A stretch of 52,127 bases of DNA, taken from assembly GCF_000286955.2 (NCBI RefSeq), contig NZ_AJYK02000096.1, forward strand, positions 1 through 52,127, given 5' to 3'. Below the pieces are notes generated by a model, which saw only the letters and a list, made by a program, of their open reading frames with translations, did not search any database and had not been told where the DNA came from. A program made the position numbers and the translations under genes. This stretch comes from Vibrio rumoiensis 1S-45. GTDB taxonomy: Bacteria; Pseudomonadota; Gammaproteobacteria; Enterobacterales; Vibrionaceae. Below, piece after piece: positions 16,513 to 26,193 of the stretch (position 1 is the stretch's first letter; each line of letters begins with the position of its first letter).

Positions 16513-18959
16513 ATGATACTCCCAAGGCGTTACCTAACAAAGCCTTATTGAATTGGAGTTGGCGTGAAATAAAGCATGGTCAGTTATGGCCCATTGCCAT
16601 GGCTTTAACCTTAATTATTGCCTGTGTGTTTGGCTTGGCTGCGTTAGCTGATCGAATGGATCAAGTGGTGGTTACACAAGGAAAAAATGCCCTAACGGCC
16701 GATACAGTTTTTCGCTCATCTAACCCTTTACCTGAAGCATTATTAAATACAGCGAAAACAGAACATGTTGAAACCTCGACATTAACCCGTTTTGCGACCA
16801 TGGCATTCAGTGATAATGGGGTGCAATTAGTCACGGTAAAAGCGGTTGATAGTGCTTACCCATTACGTGGAGATATGATCCTTTCGGATAAATCGCAAAC
16901 TTCACATCACGTAAGTGGCAATGAATTATGGCTTGAACCTAGAGTTATGCAGCAATTAGTTGTTAAAATAGGTGACAATGTCACTATTGGTGACGCTGAT
17001 TTCAAAGTATCTGGTGAAGTTCTGCAAGAGCCTGGATTAGCGTTTAATCCATTCCAACAAATGCCTAGCGTGTATATTCACCAAAGTGATGTCGAAAAGA
17101 CTGGTGCAATACAAGTGGGAAGTCGCGTTAGCTTTCGTTTATTTATCAATGCGCCACAAGATAAAATCGAACAGTTAAAAAAATCGGTCGAATTGACACC
17201 AAGTGATCGTTGGGTCGATGAAGATTCGCAAAGCCGCACCTCTGAAGTGTTTGAAAAAACAAAACAATACCTGTCTTTAACCGTCGCCATTGTTGTAGTA
17301 ATGGCAGCGATAACCTTAGTGTTAACGTGCCAACATTATGTCGCAAGTCGCCGACAAACCATTGCCATGCTTAAAAGTTTAGGGGCGCAAAAGCCGTGGT
17401 TAATTCGTTGGCTCAGCATTCAAATTGGTAGCCTATTTACTATTGGGATAGTGTTAGGTTCGGTGATTGGTGTGTTATTGGAAATGGTATTACGCATTCC
17501 ATTAACCGATGTATTGCCCGATCCACTGCCAAGCTATGGCGTGATGCCATTATTGCTTTCAATAGGAACCTGTTTAGCGATTGGTATTCCTGCTTTAGGC
17601 TTACCGTTAATTGGTTTGTTAAATACCTCTGCTGCTTCGGTGATGCAACCGAATCAAGCGAGCATTCCTAAGAAAGCGTGGCTGTTAATATTACTACCAT
17701 TTGCCTTATTAATGGCCATTTATGGTAATAACCTACTCGTATGGATTGTACTGGCGAGCATTATTGTATTGTTCGCCATCTTAGGTGCGATCAGCTTACT
17801 GTTGGTTCGTGGCATGCAGAGTTTACCCGTATCTCCAGCTTTAAAGTTAGCATTGAGCCGAATTAACCGTTCCTCGATTGCCAGTGGTATTCAGTTCGGT
17901 GCTTTATCGCTGTCTTTAATGTTGATTGCGATTATTTGGTTAGTAAGAAGTGATTTATTGAGTGATTGGCAACAAACTTTACCAGAAGATGCACCGAACG
18001 TGTTTGCGCTAAACATTGCCTCTTATGAAAAAGACAACTATTTAACAGAAATCGACAATGCCAATTTAAACCGTTCAGAAGCGTACCCAATCATTCGCGG
18101 ACGTTTAAATGAGATTAACGGCATTGAAGCGAAAGATTATGCACACGGTGAAGATAAAAGTGACTCTTTACGCCGAGAGTTAAACTTTACTTGGGCAGAT
18201 ACGCTGCCGGCTCGCAATGACCTGTTAGAGGGTACTTGGGGGGAAGTAGGTAGTGTGTCCGTTGAATCGGATGTCGCGAATGATTTAGGGCTTAAAATTG
18301 GCGATACGCTAACGTTTGTGATCAGCAGCCAAACAGTCACAGCCAAAGTGAATACCATACGTAAAGTTCATTGGCGCGAAATGAAACCTAATTTCTACTT
18401 CATCTTCTCACCGGATGTATTAAAAGATATTCCGGGGACATGGTTAGTGAGCTTTAAAGCACCAGAAGCAAACAAACAACAAACCGATGCTTTCTTAAAT
18501 AAAATGGCGCGTGATTTTCCAACAGTGAGTTTGATGGATATTCGAACCATGGCAGGGAAGATCCAAGTGTTACTCACACAAATTGTTTGGTCGATTACCG
18601 TGCTTGCTGGATTAGCGGTGATTGCTGGCTTGCTATTAATCTTCACACTTTTGCGTTTAAGCCTTTCACAGCGCCAACAAGAGATCCGTTTGTATCGAAC
18701 TTTAGGGGCAAGTAAAAAGCGCATTAGTAAAACGGTTTGGTATGAATATGGAATTATGGCATTTATTGCTGGAATTGTAGCAAGTGTGGGGGCTGAAGCC
18801 AGTGTTGCGAGTTTAATGAAGTGGGGATTTGAGCTTGAGCCAAGTTGGCATATTGGCCTGTGGATTATTCTGCCTCTCTTAGCGTTTGTGACCTTAGCGC
18901 TCGTGCTTCGCACATTAATTAAGCAACTTCTTATCCCTGTTAACAAAGCGGCTTTTTAG
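16509..18959 (+). CDS. ybbP: FtsX-like ABC permease YbbP
   Basis: 816 residues with two FtsX/MacB-type modules and an extra central helix pair, about ten membrane segments. Helices are visible near 30-48, 255-275, 305-330, 350-370, 390-430, 465-485, 690-715, 740-765 and 785-805, with large periplasmic domains between them. The TLGASKKRISKTVWYEYG stretch is the FtsX coupling region. It overlaps ybbA by four bases. Length agrees with E. coli YbbP (about 804). Confidence 0.92.
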   Translation: MNDTPKALPNKALLNWSWREIKHGQLWPIAMALTLIIACVFGLAALADRMDQVVVTQGKNALTADTVFRSSNPLPEALLNTAKTEHVETSTLTRFATMAFSDNGVQLVTVKAVDSAYPLRGDMILSDKSQTSHHVSGNELWLEPRVMQQLVVKIGDNVTIGDADFKVSGEVLQEPGLAFNPFQQMPSVYIHQSDVEKTGAIQVGSRVSFRLFINAPQDKIEQLKKSVELTPSDRWVDEDSQSRTSEVFEKTKQYLSLTVAIVVVMAAITLVLTCQHYVASRRQTIAMLKSLGAQKPWLIRWLSIQIGSLFTIGIVLGSVIGVLLEMVLRIPLTDVLPDPLPSYGVMPLLLSIGTCLAIGIPALGLPLIGLLNTSAASVMQPNQASIPKKAWLLILLPFALLMAIYGNNLLVWIVLASIIVLFAILGAISLLLVRGMQSLPVSPALKLALSRINRSSIASGIQFGALSLSLMLIAIIWLVRSDLLSDWQQTLPEDAPNVFALNIASYEKDNYLTEIDNANLNRSEAYPIIRGRLNEINGIEAKDYAHGEDKSDSLRRELNFTWADTLPARNDLLEGTWGEVGSVSVESDVANDLGLKIGDTLTFVISSQTVTAKVNTIRKVHWREMKPNFYFIFSPDVLKDIPGTWLVSFKAPEANKQQTDAFLNKMARDFPTVSLMDIRTMAGKIQVLLTQIVWSITVLAGLAVIAGLLLIFTLLRLSLSQRQQEIRLYRTLGASKKRISKTVWYEYGIMAFIAGIVASVGAEASVASLMKWGFELEPSWHIGLWIILPLLAFVTLALVLRTLIKQLLIPVNKAAF

Positions 18960-19404
18960 TGAGGTATTGAATAAAAAGTTTAGTTATCCACAAAAACAGT
19001 GGATAAATATTGGGATAACTCAACGACGAAAAATGACCTATTCGCTTGCAGGCCGCGACAGGGATTGCTTACAGCAAATAGGTTATTCACATAAAGGCAT
19101 TTTTTGAAAATTGAATAGAAACGGTCAAGACATTTTTTCGTTTTTTTTGATATTTATAACTTGAGCATAAGAAGTGGATAATTGCACTAAAAGTGCGCAT
19201 GAAACTTTGATATTGCTGTCTTTTTGTACATTTAAAAACAAATTAACTTGCATGTAAGAAAAGATTGAAAATTTTTCTCGAAATATCTGACTTAGATGGT
19301 AGGGTATTGGCATTAACGTATTGTGTTTGATGATATTCGCCTAGTCTTTACTGGCATTTTATACACATAAACTTATTAATCGTTGTAGGAATTATCGATT
19401 ACTC
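18960..19404. other. Intergenic region with DnaA-box-like 9-mers and stem-loops
   Basis: 445 bp without a convincing gene. It contains four DnaA-box-like sequences: TTATCCACA at 18984-18992 (+), TTATCCACT at 18998-19006 (-), TTATTCACA at 19083-19091 (+) and TTATCCACT at 19173-19181 (-). The first two form an inverted repeat with an 8-bp stem (18984-18991 and 18999-19006). A second imperfect stem pairs CCTATTCGCT (19037-19046) with AGCAAATAGG (19073-19082). A 62-codon minus-strand frame at 19125-19313 is judged spurious. Confidence 0.5.
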
Positions 19405-20883
19405 ATGGCTTCTCCTCATATTGGTATTATTGGTGGCGGGATTGCTGGCTCAACCGCGGCATTACATTTCGCCGAACAAGGCCTAAACGTTTCTATTTTC
19501 GAGCAAGGACAAAGCCTTGTTGATGGGCCACCTATTTGCCATTTGCATGCTGGTGGGAATTTATATCGTGAAATTTCTGAACAGCAATGCATCCAATTGC
19601 TTAAAGAATCGATTGATACTGTTAAGCTCTATCGACATACCTTAAATGTAAGGCCAACAGTGATAGCTGTGCCGACGCAAGATAACGGCCAGCCAGAAGA
19701 GTTATTGCCGCGTTTGCAAGTGATCCAAAAAGCCTATCAACAACTGGTTGCACAAGATTCAAGTAACCAAGTGTTAGGTGAGCCTCAATATTATTTTAAG
19801 CTTTACTCAAAAGATGAGTTAATTAATTTAGCCCAGCAAAACACGCCTGAACTCAATTCGATGACAGAACAAAGCTTGGATGAATGGATGATCCCATTTG
19901 CCCAACATACCGATCTCGATAAATTAAAATACCCAGTGGTATTGGTTCAAGAATATGGTTTAAGTGTTTTTCGACTATCGGCGACCGTCAATCTTGCTTT
20001 AGAACAACTTCCCAACTGCCAAGTGCATACTCAAACTCAGGTCATGGGTGTCGAACCAAAGGGAAAACAATGGCAAATTGCCTTCAAACCAACGGACACA
20101 CAAACATCTCAAGCTGAGCAAACCATAAAAGTCGATTATTTGATCAATGCTTCTGGTTATAAAACAGGCGTAGTGGATGATTGGGTGAAAATGCCTCGCT
20201 CGCGTTTAGTTGAGTTTAAAGCGGCTTATGTGACGCATTGGCAAGCCGGCTCTGCAATGTGGCCAGAAGTTATCTTTCATGGAGAAAGAGGCACCCCGCA
20301 GGGCATGGCGCAGTTAACACCTTATCCTGATGGTTTCTTCCAGTTACACGGTATGACAGAAGATATTACCCTTTTTGAAGATGGGGTCGCAGAGTCGACA
20401 GAAGAAAGCTCGCAACCTAAGCTTCCGATGTATTTAGTGAATAAAATTATTCACGGTTGGGATGAGCAACAACAGATATTACGCACCAAGAAAGCTATTG
20501 ATCACATGGCTCAGTTTATCCCAAGTTTTGCCACTGCAACTTTTGGTGGTCGGCCTCTTTTTGGTGCTCAACAGGTGCCTGGTACGGATATTACGTTACG
20601 TGCCGCCAGTGTTTCATTTGCCGGTGATAACTATGCTCGGTTAGAAATCGTGAAAGCGTCCTCGGCTATTGAAGCGGCAAGACAAGTTGAAGCCGATATG
20701 CGTCAAAAGGGGTATATCGTCGGACAGCCTGATCAATTTGAAGGTCATGCTGAGAAAAAAGTAACGCCATCTTCTCAATTAGGTATGCAACAAATCTTAC
20801 AAAAAGCCAATATACTCGCCAAACAGCGCAATTACCCAACGGCCTTAGCCAAGGTTGGCGGCATTAGACGAAACGAAAAGTAG
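19405..20883 (+). CDS. FAD-dependent oxidoreductase of unknown substrate
   Basis: 492 residues. The N-terminal Rossmann motif GIIGGGIAGSTAALHFAEQG (about 7-26) binds the ADP part of FAD, followed by VSIFEQG with the ribose-binding Glu. A second FAD segment, DYLINASGYKTG, is near 250, and VSFAGDNYARLEIVKASSAI near 405 fits the C-terminal FAD domain. No signal peptide is seen. It resembles amine-oxidase/DAO-type enzymes without matching a named one. It stands alone and converges with the next gene with a 21-bp gap. Confidence 0.72.
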   Translation: MASPHIGIIGGGIAGSTAALHFAEQGLNVSIFEQGQSLVDGPPICHLHAGGNLYREISEQQCIQLLKESIDTVKLYRHTLNVRPTVIAVPTQDNGQPEELLPRLQVIQKAYQQLVAQDSSNQVLGEPQYYFKLYSKDELINLAQQNTPELNSMTEQSLDEWMIPFAQHTDLDKLKYPVVLVQEYGLSVFRLSATVNLALEQLPNCQVHTQTQVMGVEPKGKQWQIAFKPTDTQTSQAEQTIKVDYLINASGYKTGVVDDWVKMPRSRLVEFKAAYVTHWQAGSAMWPEVIFHGERGTPQGMAQLTPYPDGFFQLHGMTEDITLFEDGVAESTEESSQPKLPMYLVNKIIHGWDEQQQILRTKKAIDHMAQFIPSFATATFGGRPLFGAQQVPGTDITLRAASVSFAGDNYARLEIVKASSAIEAARQVEADMRQKGYIVGQPDQFEGHAEKKVTPSSQLGMQQILQKANILAKQRNYPTALAKVGGIRRNEK

Positions 20884-20904
20884 CTTCAAGCTGAAAATAA
20901 ATGC

Positions 20905-21816
20905 TTATTCTACTGCTCGCACATCAACATGACTCACCACTGGGCAATGATCGCTCAAGTGGTGATGTAATGCTTCTTCCCGAGTAAATAAAACTTGTTC
21001 ACCTTGTTGGCCTCGACTGGGCTTACTGATGATAATGTGATCAATTAATCGAGGGTATCGATACCATTCATTCTTATCTTTATTCGATTGGACTTGGCAT
21101 AATGCCGGAGTAGTTTCGGTGACCAACTCAACTTGTTTTTCAATTCCTTTCTTTAACACCTGCCACAACCAATCATTATGAAATGATAAATTATGATTAA
21201 AGTCGCCCATTACAATGAAGGCATCGTTATTTGTTAAGCGTTTTGTCATCCATTGGTTTAATTCTTTGGCTTGTTGTAATACTTGAGTACAAGCGGTTTT
21301 TTTGGTTTTCTGACCCACACATCCTTGCTTTAAATGTACGGAAAGTAAGTGTACATCAGGCTCCCCGATTCGATTTAATACCACGTAACTTGCAAAGCGC
21401 AGTTTTGAATTTTTAGTCAGTTCAAGATCTCGAGGATCAGTGACTTTAAAACGACTTGAAATAGCAAAGCCTGTGTATTGATTGATATCACTAAATTGTT
21501 GGTCTTTATTGCTTGAGAAAGAGCGATCCGATAAATAAATACGATAGAAAGGCCCCACCACTTTTTGAATAGCGGCTTTAGAATCGACTTCTTGAAAGGC
21601 TAAGATATCTGGATTGATGTTTTGGATCTTACTATTAAGTAACGAAAAATCTTGACCGTCTCGGCGGCTTTCTGGGATTGAAGCGACAGGTCTTATGGTT
21701 AACCATTCCATGTTCCACGTGGTTACTTTTAAGCTGTCAGCCAATACCGACGTCAGTGGTAAAGCGAAAAGCAAGCACGCGAGGCTTATTTTCTTAATAG
21801 AAGAATTATTGAACAT
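20905..21816 (-). CDS. Exported endonuclease/exonuclease/phosphatase (EEP) family protein
   Basis: 303 residues. A signal peptide (to about residue 26, LTSVLA) points to export. The EEP fold motifs appear in order: TTWNMEWL, LAFQEVDS with the metal-binding Glu, LSVHLKQGC, VMGDFNHN with the catalytic Asp-Asn, LIDHIIIS, and LSDHCPVV with the final Asp-His. Such proteins cut nucleic acids or phosphoester substrates; an exported one may be a secreted nuclease or phosphodiesterase. Which one cannot be told from sequence alone. Confidence 0.8.
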   Translation of the reverse strand: MFNNSSIKKISLACLLFALPLTSVLADSLKVTTWNMEWLTIRPVASIPESRRDGQDFSLLNSKIQNINPDILAFQEVDSKAAIQKVVGPFYRIYLSDRSFSSNKDQQFSDINQYTGFAISSRFKVTDPRDLELTKNSKLRFASYVVLNRIGEPDVHLLSVHLKQGCVGQKTKKTACTQVLQQAKELNQWMTKRLTNNDAFIVMGDFNHNLSFHNDWLWQVLKKGIEKQVELVTETTPALCQVQSNKDKNEWYRYPRLIDHIIISKPSRGQQGEQVLFTREEALHHHLSDHCPVVSHVDVRAVE

Positions 21817-21980
21817 ATTTAAGGTTAATATCCTTTACATTTTGATCACGGGTCGAGTCAAAATCATAGCTTTTCATTAACAGACTACATAGAGAAAAAA
21901 TTAAAATCTCAAGCTTTATTTGTATTTATGCGACACAAAACCATGGCCTTTTACTAACTTTATTCTGGCATCAAGATCCT

Positions 21981-21994
21981 TTGATATAGATCAA
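21981..21994. promoter_or_regulatory. FNR box upstream of nrdDG
   Basis: TTGATATAGATCAA is a perfect match to the FNR consensus TTGAT-N4-ATCAA. Its centre (21987.5) lies about 40 bp before the start point expected from the GATAAT hexamer at 22016-22021, which is the class II activator position. This fits oxygen-responsive expression of the class III reductase. Confidence 0.8.
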
Positions 21995-22021
21995 CTCACC
22001 TTAGGTATTTAAAACGATAAT

Positions 22022-22068
22022 GCACAATATATTGTATTTATTGTTAGAAGATTGTCTATATATGCTTT
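22022..22068. promoter_or_regulatory. Pair of NrdR-like boxes
   Basis: Box 1 is GCACAATATATTGTAT at 22022-22037 and box 2 is TGTCTATATATGCTTT at 22053-22068, each centred on a TATATA-like core. Their centres are 31 bp apart, about three helical turns, which is the usual arrangement of NrdR sites. They overlap the expected start of transcription, so they would repress nrdDG when dATP is plentiful. Box 2 is the weaker match. Confidence 0.62.
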
Positions 22069-22147
22069 TCTGAGAGCGTGACTTGATGATGTTCGAGTTT
22101 TTAAAAGAAGAGTTAGGCAATCAATTTCTTTAGGAGGCACAGTTAGG

Positions 22148-24285
22148 ATGGCGACGTTAATAGTAATAAAGCGAGATGGCTCAAAAGCGTTATTTCAACA
22201 ACAACGCATTATTGCGGCGGTACTGAGCGCGGCAGAACAGGCCGATGAAGCTCTGACCGATTATGCACACCAACTAGCGAGTTGTGTTGAGCAATTATTG
22301 ACGGACCGTCAGCATGACTACCTTGATGGCATTCATATACAAGATATTCAAACTATGGTCGAAAACATCTTAATGCAGGGTGAATACAAGGGCTTAGCTC
22401 GCCATTATATTGAATATCGCCATGACCGAGATTTGGCCCGTGAAAAAACGAGCGCTTTAACCAAGGAAATTGAAGGTTTAATTGAGCAAAACAATACGGA
22501 TTTATTGAATGAGAATGCCAATAAAGATGGCAAAGTTATCCCTACTCAACGTGATTTGCTGGCGGGCATTGTGGCTAAACATTATGCGAAACAACACATT
22601 TTGCCGCGTGATATCGTACAAGCTCATGAATTGGGAGATATTCATTACCACGATTTAGATTATGCACCGTTTTTCCCAATGTTTAATTGTATGCTGATCG
22701 ATTTAAAAGGCATGCTGACGTGTGGGTTTAAAATGGGCAATGCCGAAATTGACACACCTAAATCGATTTCAACAGCAACGGCGGTGACAGCTCAAATCAT
22801 CGCACAAGTTGCTAGCCATATTTATGGTGGCACCACGATTAACCGAATTGATGAAATTCTCGAACCTTATGTATTAGCCAGCCATGATAAACAGCTTAAA
22901 TTAGCGCAAGAATGGGGTATTCCACATCCTCAAGAGTTTGCTCGCAAACAAACAGAAAAAGAATGTTATGACGCCTTTCAATCGTTGGAATATGAAGTTA
23001 ATACGCTCCATACTGCGAATGGCCAAACTCCTTTTGTAACTTTTGGTTTTGGTTTAGGGGAATCGTGGGCAAGTAAATTGATCCAAACTTCTATTTTACG
23101 CAATCGCATTGCTGGGTTAGGTAAAAACCGTAAAACAGCGGTATTCCCTAAATTGGTATTTGCCATTAAAGATGGGTTAAACCATAAATCGAGCGATCCT
23201 AATTACGATATCAAACAACTGGCCTTGGAATGTGCAACTAAACGTATGTATCCAGACATTCTCAACTATGACAAAGTTGTGGAAGTAACGGGATCGTTTA
23301 AAACGCCTATGGGGTGCCGTAGTTTCTTAAATACTTATGAAGAACATGGTGAATTGATCCACGATGGTCGAAATAACCTCGGTGTGGTTAGCCTTAACTT
23401 GCCGCGTATAGCAATTCATGCTGAAGGTAATGAAGCACAATTTTATGCGTTACTTGAGCAAAAACTAAAGCTGGCTAAGCGCGCATTGGATACGCGTATT
23501 CATCGATTAGAAAATGTAAAAGCACGAGTCGCTCCGATTCTGTATATGGAAGGAGCGTGTGGCGTTCGGTTAAAGGCCGATGATTATATTGCTGATATTT
23601 TTAAACACGGACGTGCATCCATTTCACTTGGTTACATCGGGATCCATGAAACCGTGAGCGCATTATATGGTGATTCAAACCATGTGTATGATGATGAGGT
23701 TTTGCGTCTAAAAGCCATCAAAATCGTTGATTTTATGAAAAGTCATGTCGATCTATGGGCAAAAGAAAGCGGTTATGCGTTTAGTTTGTATGCCACGCCA
23801 AGTGAAAATTTGTGTAGCCGTTTTTGTCGTTTAGATGCCAAGGAATTTGGCGTGATCAAAAACGTAACGGACAAAGGTTATTACACCAACAGTTTCCATT
23901 TAGATGTAAAAAAAAAGCCACACCATACGATAAGATCGATTTTGAAATGCCATACCCATCATTATCAAGTGGTGGCTTTATTTGTTATGGCGAATTTCCC
24001 AATATGCAACATAACGTTGAAGCATTAGAAAATGTCTGGGATTACAGCTATAGCCGAGTGCCTTATTACGGTACGAATACGCCAATTGATGAATGTTATG
24101 AATGTGGTTATACCGGTGAATTCGAATGTACCAGTAAGGGGTTCACATGCCCTAAATGTGGCAACCATGATTCTGCGAAAGTGTCCGTAACGAGGCGAGT
24201 GTGTGGCTATTTGGGAAGCCCTGATGCACGGCCATTTAATGAGGGTAAACAAGAAGAAGTGAAACGACGTGTTAAGCATTTATAA
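22148..24285 (+). pseudogene. nrdD: Anaerobic ribonucleotide reductase NrdD, interrupted by one frameshift
   Basis: Across a single frame change this encodes 712 residues, the length of E. coli NrdD. An ATP-cone (about 1-95) is followed by the ten-stranded barrel. The C-terminal part has the four zinc Cys (CYECG ... CPKCG) and the glycyl-radical loop RVCGYLGSPDARPF (Gly near 687). The 5' frame (22148-24028) goes off at the A9 run at 23908-23916 and stops at 24028. The true C-terminus continues in the -1 frame from 23917 to 24285. Without frame restoration the product lacks the radical glycine and would be inactive. The site is GTA AAA AAA AAG, which contains the slippery heptamer A AAA AAG in the right phase for a -1 slip. 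Real mutation, recoding and sequencing error are all possible. Confidence 0.88.
23908..23917 (+). other. A9-G frameshift site in nrdD
   Basis: Nine A followed by G. In the upstream frame the codons are GTA AAA AAA AAG CCA. A -1 slip on A AAA AAG resumes at GCC ACA CCA TAC, giving ATPYDKIDFE, which matches the known NrdD sequence. Insertion of one A would do the same. No convincing Shine-Dalgarno-like stimulator lies 10-14 bases upstream. Confidence 0.8.
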
Positions 24286-24349
24286 GGCGTGATCAAACAT
24301 CTATAAGCCATGCTTAAGTCAGATCGCCCGTTAAGTTAGGAGAAAGGTT

Positions 24350-24814
24350 TTGAATATTTCTCAATATTATTCTGTGGATGTTATTAATGGCCCTGGTACG
24401 CGGTGCACATTGTTTGTTTCAGGGTGCGTTCATCAATGTAAAGGCTGTTATAACCAGAGCACTTGGTCATTAAATTCCGGGGTTGAATTTACCCAGAACC
24501 ATGAAGATACCATTATTCGAGATTTACAAGATGATCGAATTTATCGCCGTGGCTTGTCTTTATCTGGAGGTGATCCATTACACCCTCAAAACGTGTCAGC
24601 GGTTTTAAAGTTGGTTAAGCGAGTCAAGGCAGAATGCCCTGATAAAGATATTTGGATGTGGACAGGGTATGTACTCGGTGGCTTAAGTGATTTGCAAAAA
24701 CAAGTTATAGAAAATATCGACGTGTTAATCGATGGAAAATTTGAGCAAGCACTTGCAGATCCAAGTTTACAGTGGCGAGGTAGCAGCAACCAAGTTATCC
24801 ACTATTTAAAATAG
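24350..24814 (+). CDS. nrdG: Anaerobic ribonucleotide reductase activating protein
   Basis: 154 residues, starting at TTG (24350) with a strong AGGAGAAAGG ahead. It is a radical-SAM enzyme with the 4Fe-4S motif C-x3-C-x2-C at Cys26, Cys30 and Cys33 (GCVHQCKGC). SLSGGDPLHPQN is the SAM-binding GGE-like segment. It makes the glycyl radical on NrdD. It lies 64 bp downstream of nrdD and is intact, although nrdD is frameshifted. A strong terminator follows. Confidence 0.95.
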   Translation: MNISQYYSVDVINGPGTRCTLFVSGCVHQCKGCYNQSTWSLNSGVEFTQNHEDTIIRDLQDDRIYRRGLSLSGGDPLHPQNVSAVLKLVKRVKAECPDKDIWMWTGYVLGGLSDLQKQVIENIDVLIDGKFEQALADPSLQWRGSSNQVIHYLK

Positions 24815-24844
24815 ATGTTAAGAAATTGAATTGAAATCAACACA

Positions 24845-24881
24845 AAATCGACGAGTTAGAGAAAATCTCGTCGATTTTTTT
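24845..24881 (+). terminator. Terminator after nrdG
   Basis: AAATCGACGAG (24845-24855) pairs perfectly with CTCGTCGATTT (24867-24877) and is followed by more T. This is a textbook rho-independent terminator. Confidence 0.9.
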
Positions 24882-24933
24882 ATGGGGGAGTGGTAATTTG
24901 AATTTTTATCACTAAACACAGGGTTGTGTATTC

Positions 24934-26118
24934 ATGCTTTCTCATCTTTCTGCCCCTCAACAAGATCCAATCTTGTCTTTATCTGTTGCTTATCGAAGTG
25001 ACCCTCGTGCTGAAAAAGTCGATTTAGGTATCGGTGTTTATAAAAACAGCGAAGGCCAAACGCCAATCATGGCAGCAATTAAGCAAGCGCAACTTCAACA
25101 AGCAGAGCAACAAGCAACCAAAGCTTATGTTGGTTTAGCCGGTTGTGAAGAATTTAATCAATGCATGATCGATTTACTGCTTCAAGATACATCAGCCTAT
25201 TCGCGTGTGTCTGCGGTTCAAACACCAGGTGCAAGCGGCGCGCTTCGTATGTTGGGTGATTTAATGAAGATCGCCCAGCCTGATACTACAGTTTGGATCA
25301 GCAATCCAAGCTATGTTAACCACCGTCCTGTTATGGAAGCGGCTGGGTTAAAAGTGCGTTATTACCATTACTTCAACCCTGAGACGCGACAAGTTGATTC
25401 GGCTAAAATGCTGGAAGAATTATCTCAAGCAGGCCCAAGTGATGTTGTATTGCTTCACGGCTGCTGTCATAACCCAACAGGTGCTGATATCAGTATTGAT
25501 GATTGGAAAGCAATTACGGAGCTATCATTAAAGAATGGTTTTACACCATTTGTTGATATCGCATATCAAGGTTTTGGTGATGGATTAGAGCAAGACATCA
25601 TTGGTGTTAAGCACATGGCCAATCATGTTGAAGAAATGCTGATCACGACCTCGTGTTCTAAGAATTTTGGCTTATACCGTGAACGTACTGGCGCAGCCAT
25701 CGTCGTAGGTAAAAATCTACAAGAAGCTAATAATGCTAAAGGTAAACTACTTACTTTAGCTCGTTCAACTTATACTATGCCGCCCGATCATGGGGCTGCT
25801 CTAGTGAAGACAGTTTTGCAAGATCAATCGTTAACGGCATTATGGAAGCAAGAATTGGTTCAAATGCAGCAACGTTTGGTTGGTTTACGGACAGCACTGT
25901 GTCAAGAATTAGTCAATGCACACAATAATGAACAATTTGAGTTTATAAAGTCACACAAAGGCATGTTCACTGTGCTAGGATTTTCAAGTGACCAAATGAT
26001 GCAATTACGTGAAGACTATGGAATTTATGGTGTTGGCGACGGCCGTATTAACATTGCAGGTTTGCAAGAAAAAGACATACAATACGTCGCAAATGCAATT
26101 CATACACTTGCGCGGTAA
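24934..26118 (+). CDS. Aromatic amino acid / aspartate aminotransferase (class I)
   Basis: 394 residues of the PLP-dependent fold-type I family (AspC/TyrB group). VDLGIGVYKNSEGQTPI is near the N-terminus, HGCCHNPTGADIS supplies the conserved Asn-Pro segment, and VDIAYQGFGDG holds the Asp/Tyr that contact the cofactor. The PLP lysine is near residue 242 in SCSKNFGLYRER. It transfers amino groups between amino acids and 2-oxoglutarate; whether it prefers aspartate or aromatic substrates is not decided here. No operon partner. Confidence 0.9.
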   Translation: MLSHLSAPQQDPILSLSVAYRSDPRAEKVDLGIGVYKNSEGQTPIMAAIKQAQLQQAEQQATKAYVGLAGCEEFNQCMIDLLLQDTSAYSRVSAVQTPGASGALRMLGDLMKIAQPDTTVWISNPSYVNHRPVMEAAGLKVRYYHYFNPETRQVDSAKMLEELSQAGPSDVVLLHGCCHNPTGADISIDDWKAITELSLKNGFTPFVDIAYQGFGDGLEQDIIGVKHMANHVEEMLITTSCSKNFGLYRERTGAAIVVGKNLQEANNAKGKLLTLARSTYTMPPDHGAALVKTVLQDQSLTALWKQELVQMQQRLVGLRTALCQELVNAHNNEQFEFIKSHKGMFTVLGFSSDQMMQLREDYGIYGVGDGRINIAGLQEKDIQYVANAIHTLAR

Positions 26119-26193
26119 AGTATTCTTTAGCAATAGATAAGTGTTGAACAATAAACATAGTTTTATCTAAACGAATAAAAAAGGTTAGTAAAC

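Larger units (their letters stand above)
21817..22147. other. nrdD promoter region
   Basis: 331 bp between divergent genes. The right half is a well-organised anaerobic promoter: an FNR box, a -10-like hexamer GATAAT at 22016-22021, then two NrdR-like boxes. AGGAGG ahead of the ATG at 22148 is a strong ribosome site. I see nothing further in the left half. Confidence 0.65.

Noticed and set aside
19125..19313. 62-codon minus-strand frame in the DnaA-box region
   Set aside because: No ribosome site, no recognisable features, and composition like non-coding AT-rich DNA.
23914..23979. Stem AAAGCCAC (23914-23921) with GTGGCTTT (23972-23979) as a frameshift stimulator
   Set aside because: It overlaps the slippery run and spans about 50 bases, unlike known stimulators 5-9 bases downstream; probably chance from coding sequence.
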